Shown here: piece by piece, positions 1-8,183 of the stretch | Layout: the number at the start of each line of letters is the position of its first letter | Numbering within the stretch: the stretch's first letter is position 1 | Origin: an uncultured Collinsella sp. | GTDB taxonomy: Bacteria > Actinomycetota > Coriobacteriia > Coriobacteriales > Coriobacteriaceae | NCBI GenBank assembly: GCA_902494765.1 | Contig: CABUUK010000038.1 | Location: 1-22,417 of the forward strand | DNA length: 22,417 bases | Direction: 5' to 3' | Position numbers and translations under genes: made by a program | The notes under the pieces: model-generated | The model's database searches: none | The model's input: the letters and a program-made list of their open reading frames with translations, nothing else | Told to the model about the DNA's origin: nothing

Positions 1-410
1 CGACGGCGCCAATCGTCTCGGCCCGTTCGTTTGCCGAGCGCGCCTGGCCGTACATGCTTGCATGGTCCGACCTGGGGCTGAGCGGCAAGGAACGCATGAC
101 GGTCGATTCGCTGGCACGCGCTGAGGTGCGTCGTTTTGCCGACGAGGATACAAGCGAGCGCATGCGTGGCGAGATGATGGGCATACTGGGTGATCTATTG
201 GGTATTTCGCCCGAGCAGATGGAGGAGCTGCGCTCCGAGGACGGCCAGCGCCGCCTGCACGAGGGCATGAAGAAGTTTGAGGGCGAGGTCCAGGACGCCA
301 TCGATAAGATGATGGGCGGCCAGGGTGGCCCGCAGGGTGGGCCCCAGGGCACGCCGATGCCGCATCCGCCGGTTGATCCCCGACAGTTCCCGTTCTTCTC
401 GCAGAACTAA
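1..410 (+). CDS. 3' end of an unidentified gene (partial, N-terminus outside window)
   Basis: The reading frame is open from base 3 to the TAA at 408-410, so the gene begins upstream; the ATG at 54 is only an internal methionine. The visible 135 or so residues are mostly charged and helical (ARAEVRRFADEDTSERMRGE, then LLGISPEQMEEL), followed by a Gly/Gln/Pro-rich tail (GGQGGPQGGPQG) ending in PRQFPFFSQN. I see no membrane segment, metal motif or catalytic motif. The family is not recognised. The flexible glycine/proline tail suggests a soluble C-terminus. It lies on the same strand as ruvC but 137 bp away, with an inverted repeat between them, so it is probably a separate transcription unit. 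Confidence 0.7.
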   Translation, partial: TAPIVSARSFAERAWPYMLAWSDLGLSGKERMTVDSLARAEVRRFADEDTSERMRGEMMGILGDLLGISPEQMEELRSEDGQRRLHEGMKKFEGEVQDAIDKMMGGQGGPQGGPQGTPMPHPPVDPRQFPFFSQN

Positions 411-413
411 ACT

Positions 414-438
414 GGGGATGGGATTCGCTCCCAACCCC
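414..438 (+). terminator. Possible terminator hairpin after the first gene
   Basis: GGGG-A-TGGGA / TCCCA-A-CCCC around a TTCGC loop gives 9 pairs with one internal A-A mismatch, starting 4 bp after the stop codon. There is no T-run after it (GGTACTT follows), so it would be a weak intrinsic terminator or an RNA-stabilising hairpin. Confidence 0.4.
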
Positions 439-547
439 GGTACTTCAACTAAGCATCTTGGCCCCGTTGTGTTATTCTAGAACAGACGTTCGTGAATGAT
501 GCGCGGGGCTTTGCCTTGTGCTTGGCAAAAGACGAGGGGAGGTTGGC

Positions 548-1069
548 TTGGTCATTTTGGGTATCGACCCCGGTTTGGCCCATACGGGTTGGGGGATTAT
601 CGAGGAGCGGCGAGGCGAGGTTCGCTGCCGTGCCTACGGTTGTATCGAGACCAGCGCGGGCAGTCCGCTCGCGGTGCGTCTGTCGCATATCGCCCGCGAC
701 CTCAAGGGCGTCGTGGAGCGTTATCGACCCGATACCGCTGCTATCGAGAGCATCTACTTTGGTGCTAATGTCCGCTCGGCCATCCCCACGGCGCATGCCC
801 GCGGTGCTGCACTCGTGGCGCTTTCGGAATGCGCGCTCGAGATTGGCGAGTACACGCCTATGCAGATCAAGCAGGCTGTGGTGGGCACCGGCGCTGCAGA
901 TAAGCGACAGGTTGCCTACATGGTGCGCACGCTCACGCAGCTCGACCACGACCCACATCCCGACCATGCCGCCGATGCCCTGGCTTGCGCCATCTGCCAC
1001 GTAAACCTCAGCCGCACCCGGGCGCTCACCGGTGGCGAGTTCTATCAACAGAGAGGAACCGGATACTGA
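548..1069 (+). CDS. ruvC: Crossover junction endodeoxyribonuclease RuvC
   Basis: RuvC resolves Holliday junctions left by RecA-mediated recombination, working with the RuvAB branch-migration motor on DNA. From the TTG at 548 the protein has 173 residues, the usual RuvC length, and begins MVILGIDPGLAHTGWGII with catalytic Asp7. The second acidic residue is in AIESIYFG (about residue 67) and the last two are in HPDHAADALA near the C-terminus. The start is set by the strong Shine-Dalgarno GAGGGGAGG just upstream; in-frame GTG 518 would add ten residues with no family match. The stop overlaps the ruvA start by one base (TGATG), indicating translational coupling in a ruvC-ruvA-ruvB operon. Confidence 0.95.
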   Translation: MVILGIDPGLAHTGWGIIEERRGEVRCRAYGCIETSAGSPLAVRLSHIARDLKGVVERYRPDTAAIESIYFGANVRSAIPTAHARGAALVALSECALEIGEYTPMQIKQAVVGTGAADKRQVAYMVRTLTQLDHDPHPDHAADALACAICHVNLSRTRALTGGEFYQQRGTGY

Positions 1070-1689
1070 TGATTTCCCAGCTCCATGGAACGCTTGTCGA
1101 GGCCACGATGAGCTCGGCCGTCGTCGATGTGTCGGGCGTGGGCTTTGAGCTCGGCATCTCGGGCAGCACTGCCGCCACGCTGCCGACGCCCGGCGGCGAG
1201 GTTCGCCTGTATACCCGTATGCAGGTGCGTGAGGACGCCATGACGCTCTTCGGTTTTGCCTCCAAGGACGAGCGCACGATGTTCGATCGGCTCGTGTCCG
1301 TCTCGGGCGTCGGTCCGCGCCTGGCGCTTGCCGTGCTCTCTACCTATACCGTGGGACAGCTGTATTCCCTGGTGATGGCCGAGGACGACAAGGGCATGGC
1401 CAAGGTGCCCGGTGTGGGCAAAAAGACCGCGCAGCGCCTCATCTTGGAACTCAAGAGCACCTTTGCCAAGGACAAGGGCTTTGTGCCGGTCGACGTGATT
1501 CCCGGCCAGGTTGCGATGCCGGTCCCCGCCGCCGCTCCCTCGGCGATCGATGACGCCCGTGCGGCGCTCCTTTCCATGGGCTTTAGCCCGCAGGAGACCG
1601 ATGTTGCCCTGAGCGGGTATGATGGGCAGAATATGCGTGTCGAGGATCTGCTCGGCGCGGCGCTTAAGCGACTCGGAATGGATGCGTGA
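1069..1689 (+). CDS. ruvA: Holliday junction branch migration protein RuvA
   Basis: RuvA binds the four-way junction as a tetramer and loads the RuvB helicase. The 206-residue product is of family length. The N-terminal OB-fold domain (MISQLHGTLVEA to MTLFGFASKDE) is followed by two helix-hairpin-helix motifs (VSGVGPRLALAVL and VPGVGKKTAQRLILEL) and, after an Ala/Pro-rich linker, a C-terminal RuvB-contacting domain (ARAALLSMGFSPQETDVAL). GAGAGGAAC upstream is the ribosome site; it lies inside the end of ruvC, and the ATG shares its A with the ruvC stop. The ruvA stop in turn overlaps the ruvB start, so all three subunits are made from one message. Confidence 0.96.
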   Translation: MISQLHGTLVEATMSSAVVDVSGVGFELGISGSTAATLPTPGGEVRLYTRMQVREDAMTLFGFASKDERTMFDRLVSVSGVGPRLALAVLSTYTVGQLYSLVMAEDDKGMAKVPGVGKKTAQRLILELKSTFAKDKGFVPVDVIPGQVAMPVPAAAPSAIDDARAALLSMGFSPQETDVALSGYDGQNMRVEDLLGAALKRLGMDA

Positions 1690-2756
1690 TGTGGGAAGCC
1701 GATGACTCTCAGGACCTGTGGGCGACGCCCGGCACCTCGCCGGCGGCATCCATGGCGCACGGTGAGCGCATGGTGGGCTCGGAGCTGACGCCCGAGGACC
1801 TCGATGTCGACCGCACCTTGCGCCCCCAGCGCCTGGATGACTACTGCGGTCAGGAGCATATCAAGCAGAGCCTTCGCGTGCTCATCGAGGCGGCGCAGAG
1901 CCGCGGCGAGACACTCGACCACGTGATTTTCTCGGGCCCTCCGGGTCTGGGCAAGACCACGCTGGCCACGGTTATCGCCAACGAGCTGGGCGCTCAGATC
2001 AAGACGACGAGCGGTCCGGCCATCGCGCGCACCGGCGACCTGGCTGCAATCCTTACCAACCTGCAACCGGGCGACGTGCTGTTTATCGACGAGATCCACC
2101 GCCTCAACCGTTCGGTCGAGGAGGTCCTGTACCCTGCGATGGAGGACTTTGCCCTCGATATCGTGATCGGCAAGGGTCCGGCGGCGCGCTCGATTCGCCT
2201 GGATATTCCCAAGTTTACGCTGGTGGCGGCCACGACCCGTTCGGGCATGTTGACCGGCCCGCTACGTGACCGCTTTGGCATCTCGTATCGCTTGGATTAC
2301 TACACCGTCAAGGAGCTCGCCCAGATTGTGACACGCTCGGCGACCATTCTGGGTGTGACGATCGACCATCCCAGCGCGCTCGAGATCGGCTCGCGTTCGC
2401 GCGGTACGCCGCGCCTCGCCAACCGTCTGCTCAAACGCGTGCGCGACTATGCGCAGGTGCGCGGCAACGGTCCAATTGAGCTTGATATTTGCCGTCAGGC
2501 GCTTGAGTTCTTCGAGATCGACGAGCTCGGCCTGGACTGGATGGACATTCGCATCTTGGAGACACTTGCCAAGACGTTCTCCGGCCGCGCCGTGGGTCTG
2601 ACGACGCTTGCCAGCGCGGTGGGCGAGGACCCGGGTACGCTCGAGGATGTCTATGAGCCTTATCTGCTGCAGTGCGGATTGATGATTCGCACACCGCAGG
2701 GTCGCCAGGCAACGCTGCGCACATTCGAGCATTTGGGTATTGAACCGACCCTGTAG
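1689..2756 (+). CDS. ruvB: Holliday junction branch migration ATPase RuvB
   Basis: RuvB is the AAA+ motor that drives branch migration on RuvA-bound junctions. Counted from ATG 1689 it has 355 residues. Walker A is GPPGLGKT (83-90), Walker B is LFIDEIHRL (131-139), sensor 1 is AATTRSG (180-186) and the arginine-finger region is GPLRDRFG (190-197). The C-terminal winged-helix domain has GLTTLASAVGED and ends in RTFEHLGIEPTL. A GTG three bases upstream (1686) is an alternative start; ATG 1689 overlaps the ruvA stop by one base. The first 40 or so residues before the conserved RPQRLDDYCGQ block form a longer N-terminal extension than in E. coli. Last gene of the ruv operon. Confidence 0.96.
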   Translation: MWEADDSQDLWATPGTSPAASMAHGERMVGSELTPEDLDVDRTLRPQRLDDYCGQEHIKQSLRVLIEAAQSRGETLDHVIFSGPPGLGKTTLATVIANELGAQIKTTSGPAIARTGDLAAILTNLQPGDVLFIDEIHRLNRSVEEVLYPAMEDFALDIVIGKGPAARSIRLDIPKFTLVAATTRSGMLTGPLRDRFGISYRLDYYTVKELAQIVTRSATILGVTIDHPSALEIGSRSRGTPRLANRLLKRVRDYAQVRGNGPIELDICRQALEFFEIDELGLDWMDIRILETLAKTFSGRAVGLTTLASAVGEDPGTLEDVYEPYLLQCGLMIRTPQGRQATLRTFEHLGIEPTL

Positions 2757-2834
2757 GAATGGGCTTGTTTTAGCGCATCTGTAGGCTATCGCTGGGCATC
2801 GGGTAAACATATCGCCGTTCGTCGGTTACGGGCG

Positions 2835-2862
2835 TTTTACTATTGCGCGCGCGTGCTATGCT
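2835..2862 (+). promoter_or_regulatory. Candidate fhs promoter
   Basis: TTTTAC (2835-2840), a 16-bp spacer containing GCGCGCGCG, and TATGCT (2857-2862) form a plausible sigma-70-type promoter about 40 bp before the fhs start. The rest of the 146-bp ruvB-fhs gap holds no gene, and I see no tetrahydrofolate-riboswitch signature in it. Confidence 0.4.
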
Positions 2863-2902
2863 GGATTGGTCTTTTTCTCATCCGGTAACGAAAGGACCGC
2901 CC

Positions 2903-4570
2903 ATGCCTACTGACATCGAAATCGCACGTTCTGTTACGCCGCTGCCTATTACCGAGGTGGCCAAGAACGCCGGCGTCGACGTTAAGCATCTGATTCCGTA
3001 CGGCTTTGACAAGGCAAAGGTCGACTATTCCCTGCTCAACGAGCCAACTGATCACCAGGCCAAGCTTGTCCTCGTGACTGCTATCAATCCCACGCCCGCA
3101 GGCGAGGGCAAGACCACCACGACCATCGGCCTGGCCGACGGTCTGCGTCGTCGCGGCGTCAAGAGCGCCGTGGCCCTGCGCGAGCCTTCGCTCGGTCCCG
3201 TGTTTGGCGTGAAGGGCGGTGCCGCCGGTGGCGGTTGGGCCCAGGTCATCCCCATGGAGGACATCAACCTGCACTTTACCGGCGACTTCCATGCCATCGG
3301 TGCCGCCAACAACCTGCTGGCAGCCATGCTCGACAACCATATTCAGCAGGGCAACCAGCTCGGCATCGACGTTAAGCGCATCACCTGGAAGCGCGTTGTC
3401 GACATGAACGACCGTCAGCTGCGCCATGTTATCGACGGCATTGGCGGCAAGGCCCAGGGTGTGCCGCGCGAGGATGGCTTCGACATCACTGTTGCCTCCG
3501 AGGTCATGGCAATCCTGTGCCTGTCCACGAGCATCAACGATCTTAAGGAGCGCCTGGGCGAGATCGTTGTCGGCTACAGCTATGCCGGCGAGCCCGTCCG
3601 CGCACGCGACCTTAAGGCCCAGGGTGCCATGGCGGCTCTACTCAAGGACGCGCTCAAACCCAACCTGGTGCAGACACTCGAGGGCACGCCCGCGTTTGTC
3701 CACGGCGGTCCCTTCGCCAATATTGCCCACGGCTGCAACTCCATCATGGCCACCCGCATGGCCATGCGCTTTGGCGACGTCGCGATTACCGAGGCCGGTT
3801 TCGGCGCCGACCTGGGTGCCGAGAAGTTCCTCGACATCAAGTGTCGCATGACGGGCGTTCGCCCCAGCGCTGTCGTGGTCGTCGCCACTGCCCGCGCCCT
3901 TAAGTACAACGGCGGTGTCGCCAAGGCCGACCTCAACGAGGAGAACCTTGAGGCCCTTAAGGCCGGCATGCCCAACCTGCTGCGCCACGTCGACAACATT
4001 CAGAATGTCTACGGTCTGCCCTGCGTGGTCGCCATTAACCGCTTCCCGACGGACACCGAGGCCGAACTCGAGCTCATCGAGTCCGAGTGCCAGAAGCTCG
4101 GTGTCAACGTTAAGCTGTCCGAGGCCTGGGCCAAGGGAGGCGAGGGCGCGCTCGACCTGGCCGATGAGGTCATGCGCTTGATTGAGCAGCCGAGTGAGCT
4201 CCAGTTTGCCTACGAGGACGGTGCCGATGTTGCCGATGCCCTTGAGGCCGTTGCCACTAAGGTTTACCGCGCCGACGGCGTCGACTTTACGCCGGCTGCC
4301 AAGCGTCAGCTCGCCGAGCTGCGCGAGAACGGCTTTGGCAACCTGCCGGTGTGCGTGGCCAAGACGCAGTACAGCTTTAGCGACAACGCCAAGGCGCTGG
4401 GCGCTCCCGAGGGCTTCCGCATCACCGTGCGCGAGCTCAAGGTTTCCGCCGGTGCCCACTTTGTGGTCGCGCTGACCGGCAGCGTTCTGACCATGCCTGG
4501 CCTGCCCAAGGTTCCCGCGGCCGAGAACATCGACGTCGACAACGACGGCAACATCACCGGCCTGTTCTAA
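2903..4570 (+). CDS. fhs: Formate--tetrahydrofolate ligase
   Basis: ATP-dependent ligase that joins formate to tetrahydrofolate giving 10-formyl-THF, feeding one-carbon metabolism (purines, fMet) or, in acetogens, the methyl branch of the Wood-Ljungdahl path; cytosolic. The 555-residue length fits the family. The P-loop is TPAGEGKTT (64-72), followed by the signature REPSLGPVFGVKGGAAGGG with WAQVIPMEDINLHF. A second signature, VVVATARALKYNGG, lies near residue 335, and the end is PAAENIDVDNDGNITGLF. ATG 2903 is chosen because AAAGGA sits 7 bp upstream and MPTDIEIARS is a normal family start; the in-frame frame extends further upstream without family similarity. Monocistronic, with its own terminator. 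Confidence 0.97.
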   Translation: MPTDIEIARSVTPLPITEVAKNAGVDVKHLIPYGFDKAKVDYSLLNEPTDHQAKLVLVTAINPTPAGEGKTTTTIGLADGLRRRGVKSAVALREPSLGPVFGVKGGAAGGGWAQVIPMEDINLHFTGDFHAIGAANNLLAAMLDNHIQQGNQLGIDVKRITWKRVVDMNDRQLRHVIDGIGGKAQGVPREDGFDITVASEVMAILCLSTSINDLKERLGEIVVGYSYAGEPVRARDLKAQGAMAALLKDALKPNLVQTLEGTPAFVHGGPFANIAHGCNSIMATRMAMRFGDVAITEAGFGADLGAEKFLDIKCRMTGVRPSAVVVVATARALKYNGGVAKADLNEENLEALKAGMPNLLRHVDNIQNVYGLPCVVAINRFPTDTEAELELIESECQKLGVNVKLSEAWAKGGEGALDLADEVMRLIEQPSELQFAYEDGADVADALEAVATKVYRADGVDFTPAAKRQLAELRENGFGNLPVCVAKTQYSFSDNAKALGAPEGFRITVRELKVSAGAHFVVALTGSVLTMPGLPKVPAAENIDVDNDGNITGLF

Positions 4571-4595
4571 GCCTGCCGCGCATAGCCGCTTGCCC

Positions 4596-4630
4596 GCCCC
4601 GCCGCGCCCCATGGCTCGGCGGGGCTTTTT
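4596..4630 (+). terminator. Rho-independent terminator of fhs
   Basis: Perfect 9-bp stem GCCCCGCCG (4596-4604) / CGGCGGGGC (4617-4625), 12-nt loop, followed directly by TTTTT. It lies 26 bp after the fhs stop. Confidence 0.9.
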
Positions 4631-4757
4631 GGTCCCAAGGGGATAGTTTTGGACGTGGCGGTAATGTTGCGCAACAAGAATCACGATTTCTCTCGTACGG
4701 TGTAGTTGGAAGAACTGCGCGGGCGCATTGCGGCTGCGGCGAGAGACGGGAGATGCG

Positions 4758-6788
4758 ATGTATTGCACTAAGTGCGGAGCTCAGATACCCGATGGCTCCA
4801 CGTTTTGCACGAGCTGCGGCGCTCGCGTGGGCGGCGTTGAGGACCAGGCGGAGCCCGTGGCGTTTCCGGTAGGGGATGCGCCGGCGACTGCCCCTGCGGG
4901 ACAGCACGCTCCTCAGGGTGTCTCGGCTCATATGGCGGCGCAGCCTCGTTATGAGGAACCTATGACCGAGCCTGCTGAGGTCTCTCAGCCGTTTGTTCCG
5001 ACGCCGCAGCCCAAGAAGCCCAAACACAGGGGCCGTATCGTCGCGGCCGTTATCGGCGGCGTGGCCGTTGTCGCCATGGTCGCCGCTATCGTGATCGTGC
5101 CGCGTATTGGCGCGTCGTCTGAGGTGACTTCGGGCGGCAAGGGCTACGTTGTCTGTGCGTGCGAGACTAAAGTGCTGCCCAAGAACAGCAAGGGCAAAAA
5201 GCTTAAGAGCTATACCGTCGAGCTGACGCCGGTGTCCGGTAAGGGCAAGAGCTACACCATCAAGGTCGATGGCGAGGACGGCTTTGCCATGGAGGACTTT
5301 GGCGAGCTGCCCGACCAGAAGTACCAGATGACCATCACCTCGGGCAAGGGCAAAAAGAAGAGCACGACCACCATGAAGGTCGACTACGCCAAGGAAGGCT
5401 CGGACGCTCCCAAGAACGTTGAGCTCACGCAGTCCAAGAAGGAGGCCAAGGCTTCTGCCAAGGCGGCGGTCAAGACGGCAAACGAGCTGTTCACCGACAA
5501 GATCCTCGAGTACCAGAAAAAGTACGGCGAGGGCGAGGCTGTCGCGATTGATGAATACACATATGGAGCCCAGGGAGTTGCCTACGCCAAGCTTATAGAC
5601 TTTGATGGCGATGGTCAGGATGAGCTCTTGATTGAGTATTCTGACGAGCCGCTCGAAAACAGCAATGGCGCCACCGCCGCTAAGGCCGAGGTTTGGGCAT
5701 ACCGCGACGGCATAATTGAGAAAGTATATGAGCCCGATATCTGGGTTGACGTTATGTGCGTTGGCGTTTCGCTCCGTGTATACGATTACGATGGCACCTA
5801 TGGGTTCAGGCGATATTTGCATGATGGGGAGAAGATCAACGTCAAAGAGGTTCCAGTCGGGATGGACGAATCTCGTGATGGCTATGAGTGCGAATTCGAT
5901 GCCTACGATGGTAAGGCGTTCAGCGCCGTTGCCGGTCCGGCGCCGATAAGCGATTCGAAGATTGCCGGCACCAATGAAGTGTCCGAGCTGAGCGCCGTGC
6001 TTACCAGCACCGAAGAGAGCGTAGCCGGCACCATCGCAACGGTGGCCACGACGCTGGAGCAGCTGAAGTCGAAGGACGATGACAGTGCGCAGGTGAGCTA
6101 CGAGGCCGTCTCTGCCACGCAGGATGTCAACTTTACGGCTGCGGTTGGCGAAGGCCCGCTGGACCCGTCTCCCGATGACACATGCCAGATTACGGCTACG
6201 TGGACCTATCCTCAGGTGAAGGGCCAGGGCGCGGGCGTCGCCAAGTTCAACAAGGACATGGTCCAGCTTGTTGCGGACACGCTCGACGCGAGCAAGCAGG
6301 CTTCGATGGATGATGAGGACAGCCGCGTGACCATGATGTATACCGCCGAGATCGTCTCGATCGATGGCGATATTGCCTGCGTGCGCACGTTTACCGACAG
6401 CTATCAACCTCCGTATCGATCGGAACGGGTGACGAGGTCGGCGTACTACAACCTCAAGACGGGTGAACAGGTTTCGCTCGAGGACTCGCTTGCGCAGCAC
6501 GGGCTCTCGTTCGATACCCTCAAGAGTGAGGCCAAGCAGGCAATTAAGACGGCAAAGCCGGATATGGACTCTGTGTCCGAAGACAACATCGACGATGACG
6601 ATAACTACACCGAGGATCATTTCTACTACGACGGCAAGGGCTATATCATCGTCCTCGATACTGGAGAGTTTGACTGCATGGCATGGGATACGCACGACTT
6701 GGTTGCGCACGCCTTCGACTCGAGCTATTCCTGCGGTCAGGATGTAACGCCCGAGCGAGCCAGGGCTACGTACGTACCCAATGAGTAA
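4758..6788 (+). CDS. Zinc-ribbon, single-pass membrane protein with extracellular DUF3298-like domain
   Basis: 676 residues from ATG 4758 (GGGAG 5 bp upstream; zinc-ribbon proteins normally start at MYCTKCGA). Layout: a CxxC...CxxC zinc ribbon (Cys3, 6, 17, 20), a Pro/Ala-rich linker (27-85), a basic patch KKPKHRGR, and one transmembrane helix (about 94-114). The rest is probably extracellular: a Lys-rich beta domain (125-230), an Ala/Lys helix, and a domain carrying the EF-hand-like loop DFDGDGQDE (281-289) as in FG-GAP/dockerin-type calcium sites. The C-terminal 200 residues (TATWTYPQVKGQ, TAEIVSIDGDIACVR, RSAYYNLKTGEQVSLEDSL, YYDGKGYIIVLDTGEFDC) resemble DUF3298/RsiV-type domains. Function unknown; cell-envelope sensing is an inference from topology. 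The gene stands alone between terminators. Bases about 5540-5960 look less GC-rich than the flanks. Confidence 0.88.
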   Translation: MYCTKCGAQIPDGSTFCTSCGARVGGVEDQAEPVAFPVGDAPATAPAGQHAPQGVSAHMAAQPRYEEPMTEPAEVSQPFVPTPQPKKPKHRGRIVAAVIGGVAVVAMVAAIVIVPRIGASSEVTSGGKGYVVCACETKVLPKNSKGKKLKSYTVELTPVSGKGKSYTIKVDGEDGFAMEDFGELPDQKYQMTITSGKGKKKSTTTMKVDYAKEGSDAPKNVELTQSKKEAKASAKAAVKTANELFTDKILEYQKKYGEGEAVAIDEYTYGAQGVAYAKLIDFDGDGQDELLIEYSDEPLENSNGATAAKAEVWAYRDGIIEKVYEPDIWVDVMCVGVSLRVYDYDGTYGFRRYLHDGEKINVKEVPVGMDESRDGYECEFDAYDGKAFSAVAGPAPISDSKIAGTNEVSELSAVLTSTEESVAGTIATVATTLEQLKSKDDDSAQVSYEAVSATQDVNFTAAVGEGPLDPSPDDTCQITATWTYPQVKGQGAGVAKFNKDMVQLVADTLDASKQASMDDEDSRVTMMYTAEIVSIDGDIACVRTFTDSYQPPYRSERVTRSAYYNLKTGEQVSLEDSLAQHGLSFDTLKSEAKQAIKTAKPDMDSVSEDNIDDDDNYTEDHFYYDGKGYIIVLDTGEFDCMAWDTHDLVAHAFDSSYSCGQDVTPERARATYVPNE

Positions 6789-6814
6789 GGTGGACCGCGA
6801 GGGATAAATTGAAC

Positions 6815-6856
6815 AGTCCCCGGTGGCGTCAAGCAAAACGCCACCGGGGACTTTTT
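6815..6856 (+). terminator. Strong rho-independent terminator of the zinc-ribbon gene
   Basis: Perfect 15-bp stem AGTCCCCGGTGGCGT (6815-6829) / ACGCCACCGGGGACT (6838-6852), 8-nt loop, then a T-run. It lies 26 bp after the stop codon and 28 bp before the insertion-sequence end. Confidence 0.93.
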
Positions 6857-6884
6857 GATGCAAATTGGCTCCAAACAAGCTATC

Positions 6885-6910
6885 GGGGGTGCGGACGATT
6901 TCTTGGACCG
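6885..6910 (+). repeat. Left terminal inverted repeat of the IS
   Basis: GGGGGTGCGGAC and TTGGACCG are shared with the right end, separated by six differing bases (GATTTC here). The transposase stop codon (6914-6916) lies just inside it. Confidence 0.85.
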
Positions 6911-6913
6911 CGC

Positions 6914-8131
6914 CTAGGCGTATCCAAGCTTCCTGCGGTACTCCATCGGGCTGAGCCACCCGAGGGACTTCTTGATCCGCTCCTCACGATAGTATACGAG
7001 GTAGGCCTCGAGCCTGCCCATGAACTCCCCGGCCGTCACGCCCTCCCAGTCCCTGTAGTGGAAGAACTCGTTCTTGAGGCGCCCGAAGAAGCCCTCGCAG
7101 GCCGAGTTGTCCGGGCTGCAGCCCTTCGCGGACATGCTCCTGATCAGGCCGTTCTCCTCGCAGATCCCGATCCACTCCGGCCAGCGGTAGTGGCCGCCCC
7201 GGTCCGAGTGGATCGTCGTGCGCGCGCCCGCCGGCCTGGCCGCGCAGGCCTTGAGCAGGCTCGAGTTCGCGAGGCGCTTGTCGGGGTGCAGCCCGATCGA
7301 CCAGGCGACGGGCATCCCGTCGAAGCAGTCGACGATCGGGCTCAGGTAGACCTTCTCGCCGCCCGGGAGCCTGAACTCGGTGATGTCGGTGAGCCACAGC
7401 CGGTTGGGCTCGTCGGCGTGGAAATTCCTGCTCACGAGGTTCTCCGGCGCCTTGGAGACCTCGCCGGCGTAGGAGCTGTAGCCCCGGGCGCGCCTCTTGT
7501 TGTAGACGACCTCGAGGCCCTCCTCGCGCATCACGCGGGCCACGCGCTTCTCGCTGGCGCGGACCCCCTCGCGGCGCAGGCGCGCCCAGACGGTGCGGTA
7601 CCCCCAGCACCCCGAGCCCTCGCGGAAGATGCGCACCACGCGGTCGCGTATGTCGGCGTCGCGGTCGCGCGGCGCGGCGACGCGGGGCCTCCAGTACTCA
7701 TAGGAGCTCTTCGATATCCTCAAGAAACCTGTGATCGAGCGGAGGGGCAGGGCGGTCGCCCGCCTCAATCTCTCGCCGAGCTCGCACTTGCTCCTGTTCG
7801 AGATCGAAGCCGGGTCCCACCCTTCCGCTTTTAGGTCGGCCAACACCGCCCTGAGCAGCAGGTTCTCTATCTGGTCCTCGTTGAGCCCGGCGAGCGGGCC
7901 GGTCGCGGGCGGGGCGTAGGTCGACTTGTCGGGGCCCAAGCTGGCCTCCTTCCGGCGCGGTTTCCTCGCACCGATTCTACAGCGCGCCCCGGTGTAGCTG
8001 TGCGGGAGGTGGCCCGTCGCCCACTTCTTGGCCGCGCCCACCGAGACCCCCGCGAACTTCGCGGCGGCGGTCGGCCCCATGCCGTCCTCCGTCGCCAGGA
8101 GGAAGAGCTCGACCTTCTCCCTGCTGTACAT
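6914..8131 (-). CDS. IS3-family transposase, single uninterrupted frame
   Basis: 405-residue DDE transposase. ATG 8131 has GGAGG 5 bp upstream; the frame is open further upstream but would then translate through the terminal repeat. The N-terminus carries a helix-turn-helix (MGPTAAAKFAGVSVGAAKKW), then a linker with LNEDQIENLLLRAVLADL, an HTH_21-type region (GCWGYRTVWARLRREGVRAS) and the integrase core. Catalytic residues are Asp249 (LWLTDITEF), Asp310 (IHSDRGGHY) and Glu346 (SPDNSACEGFFGRLKNE), with 35 residues between the last two. The end, YYREERIKKSLGWLSPMEYR, is typical of the OrfB C-terminus. Most IS3 members split this into two frames joined by a -1 frameshift; here both parts are in one frame. 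All catalytic residues are present, so it may be active. Confidence 0.93.
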   Translation of the reverse strand: MYSREKVELFLLATEDGMGPTAAAKFAGVSVGAAKKWATGHLPHSYTGARCRIGARKPRRKEASLGPDKSTYAPPATGPLAGLNEDQIENLLLRAVLADLKAEGWDPASISNRSKCELGERLRRATALPLRSITGFLRISKSSYEYWRPRVAAPRDRDADIRDRVVRIFREGSGCWGYRTVWARLRREGVRASEKRVARVMREEGLEVVYNKRRARGYSSYAGEVSKAPENLVSRNFHADEPNRLWLTDITEFRLPGGEKVYLSPIVDCFDGMPVAWSIGLHPDKRLANSSLLKACAARPAGARTTIHSDRGGHYRWPEWIGICEENGLIRSMSAKGCSPDNSACEGFFGRLKNEFFHYRDWEGVTAGEFMGRLEAYLVYYREERIKKSLGWLSPMEYRRKLGYA

Positions 8132-8157
8132 GCGAACCTCCAGTCCGGACCGCTTCA

Positions 8158-8183
8158 CGGTCCAACTTTCTGTCCGCACCCCC
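8158..8183 (-). repeat. Right terminal inverted repeat of the IS
   Basis: Read on the minus strand it has GGGGGTGCGGAC, then AGAAAG, then TTGGACCG, matching the left end at 20 of 26 positions. The transposase start is 27 bp inside it. Confidence 0.85.

Larger units (their letters stand above)
6885..8183 (-). mobile_element. IS3-family (IS150-like group) insertion sequence
   Basis: About 1.3 kb bounded by imperfect 26-bp inverted repeats (20 of 26 identical) and filled by one transposase gene. The inner part of the right repeat, AAAGTTGGAC, is the pattern typical of IS150-group ends. IS3 elements usually end in 5'-TG...CA-3'; here TGCGGAC (6890, and its complement at 8178) fits that, but five matching G/C bases lie outside it and extend the repeat. 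I find no 3-5 bp target duplication at either border. The element sits just downstream of a terminator and beside short repeats, so it interrupts no obvious intact gene. Confidence 0.85.

Noticed and set aside
518..547. Upstream GTG start for ruvC
   Set aside because: It would place the strong Shine-Dalgarno GAGGGGAGG inside the gene; TTG 548 gives the standard 173-residue protein starting MVILGIDPG.
2757..2902. A tetrahydrofolate riboswitch before fhs
   Set aside because: The gap lacks the conserved loops of that family and has no terminator or sequestering hairpin before the start codon.
4554..6959. A very long open frame on the minus strand opposite the zinc-ribbon gene
   Set aside because: The sense-strand protein has a clear start, ribosome site, zinc ribbon and membrane helix; the antisense frame has no recognisable motif, runs through both terminators, and is a common effect of high-GC codon use.
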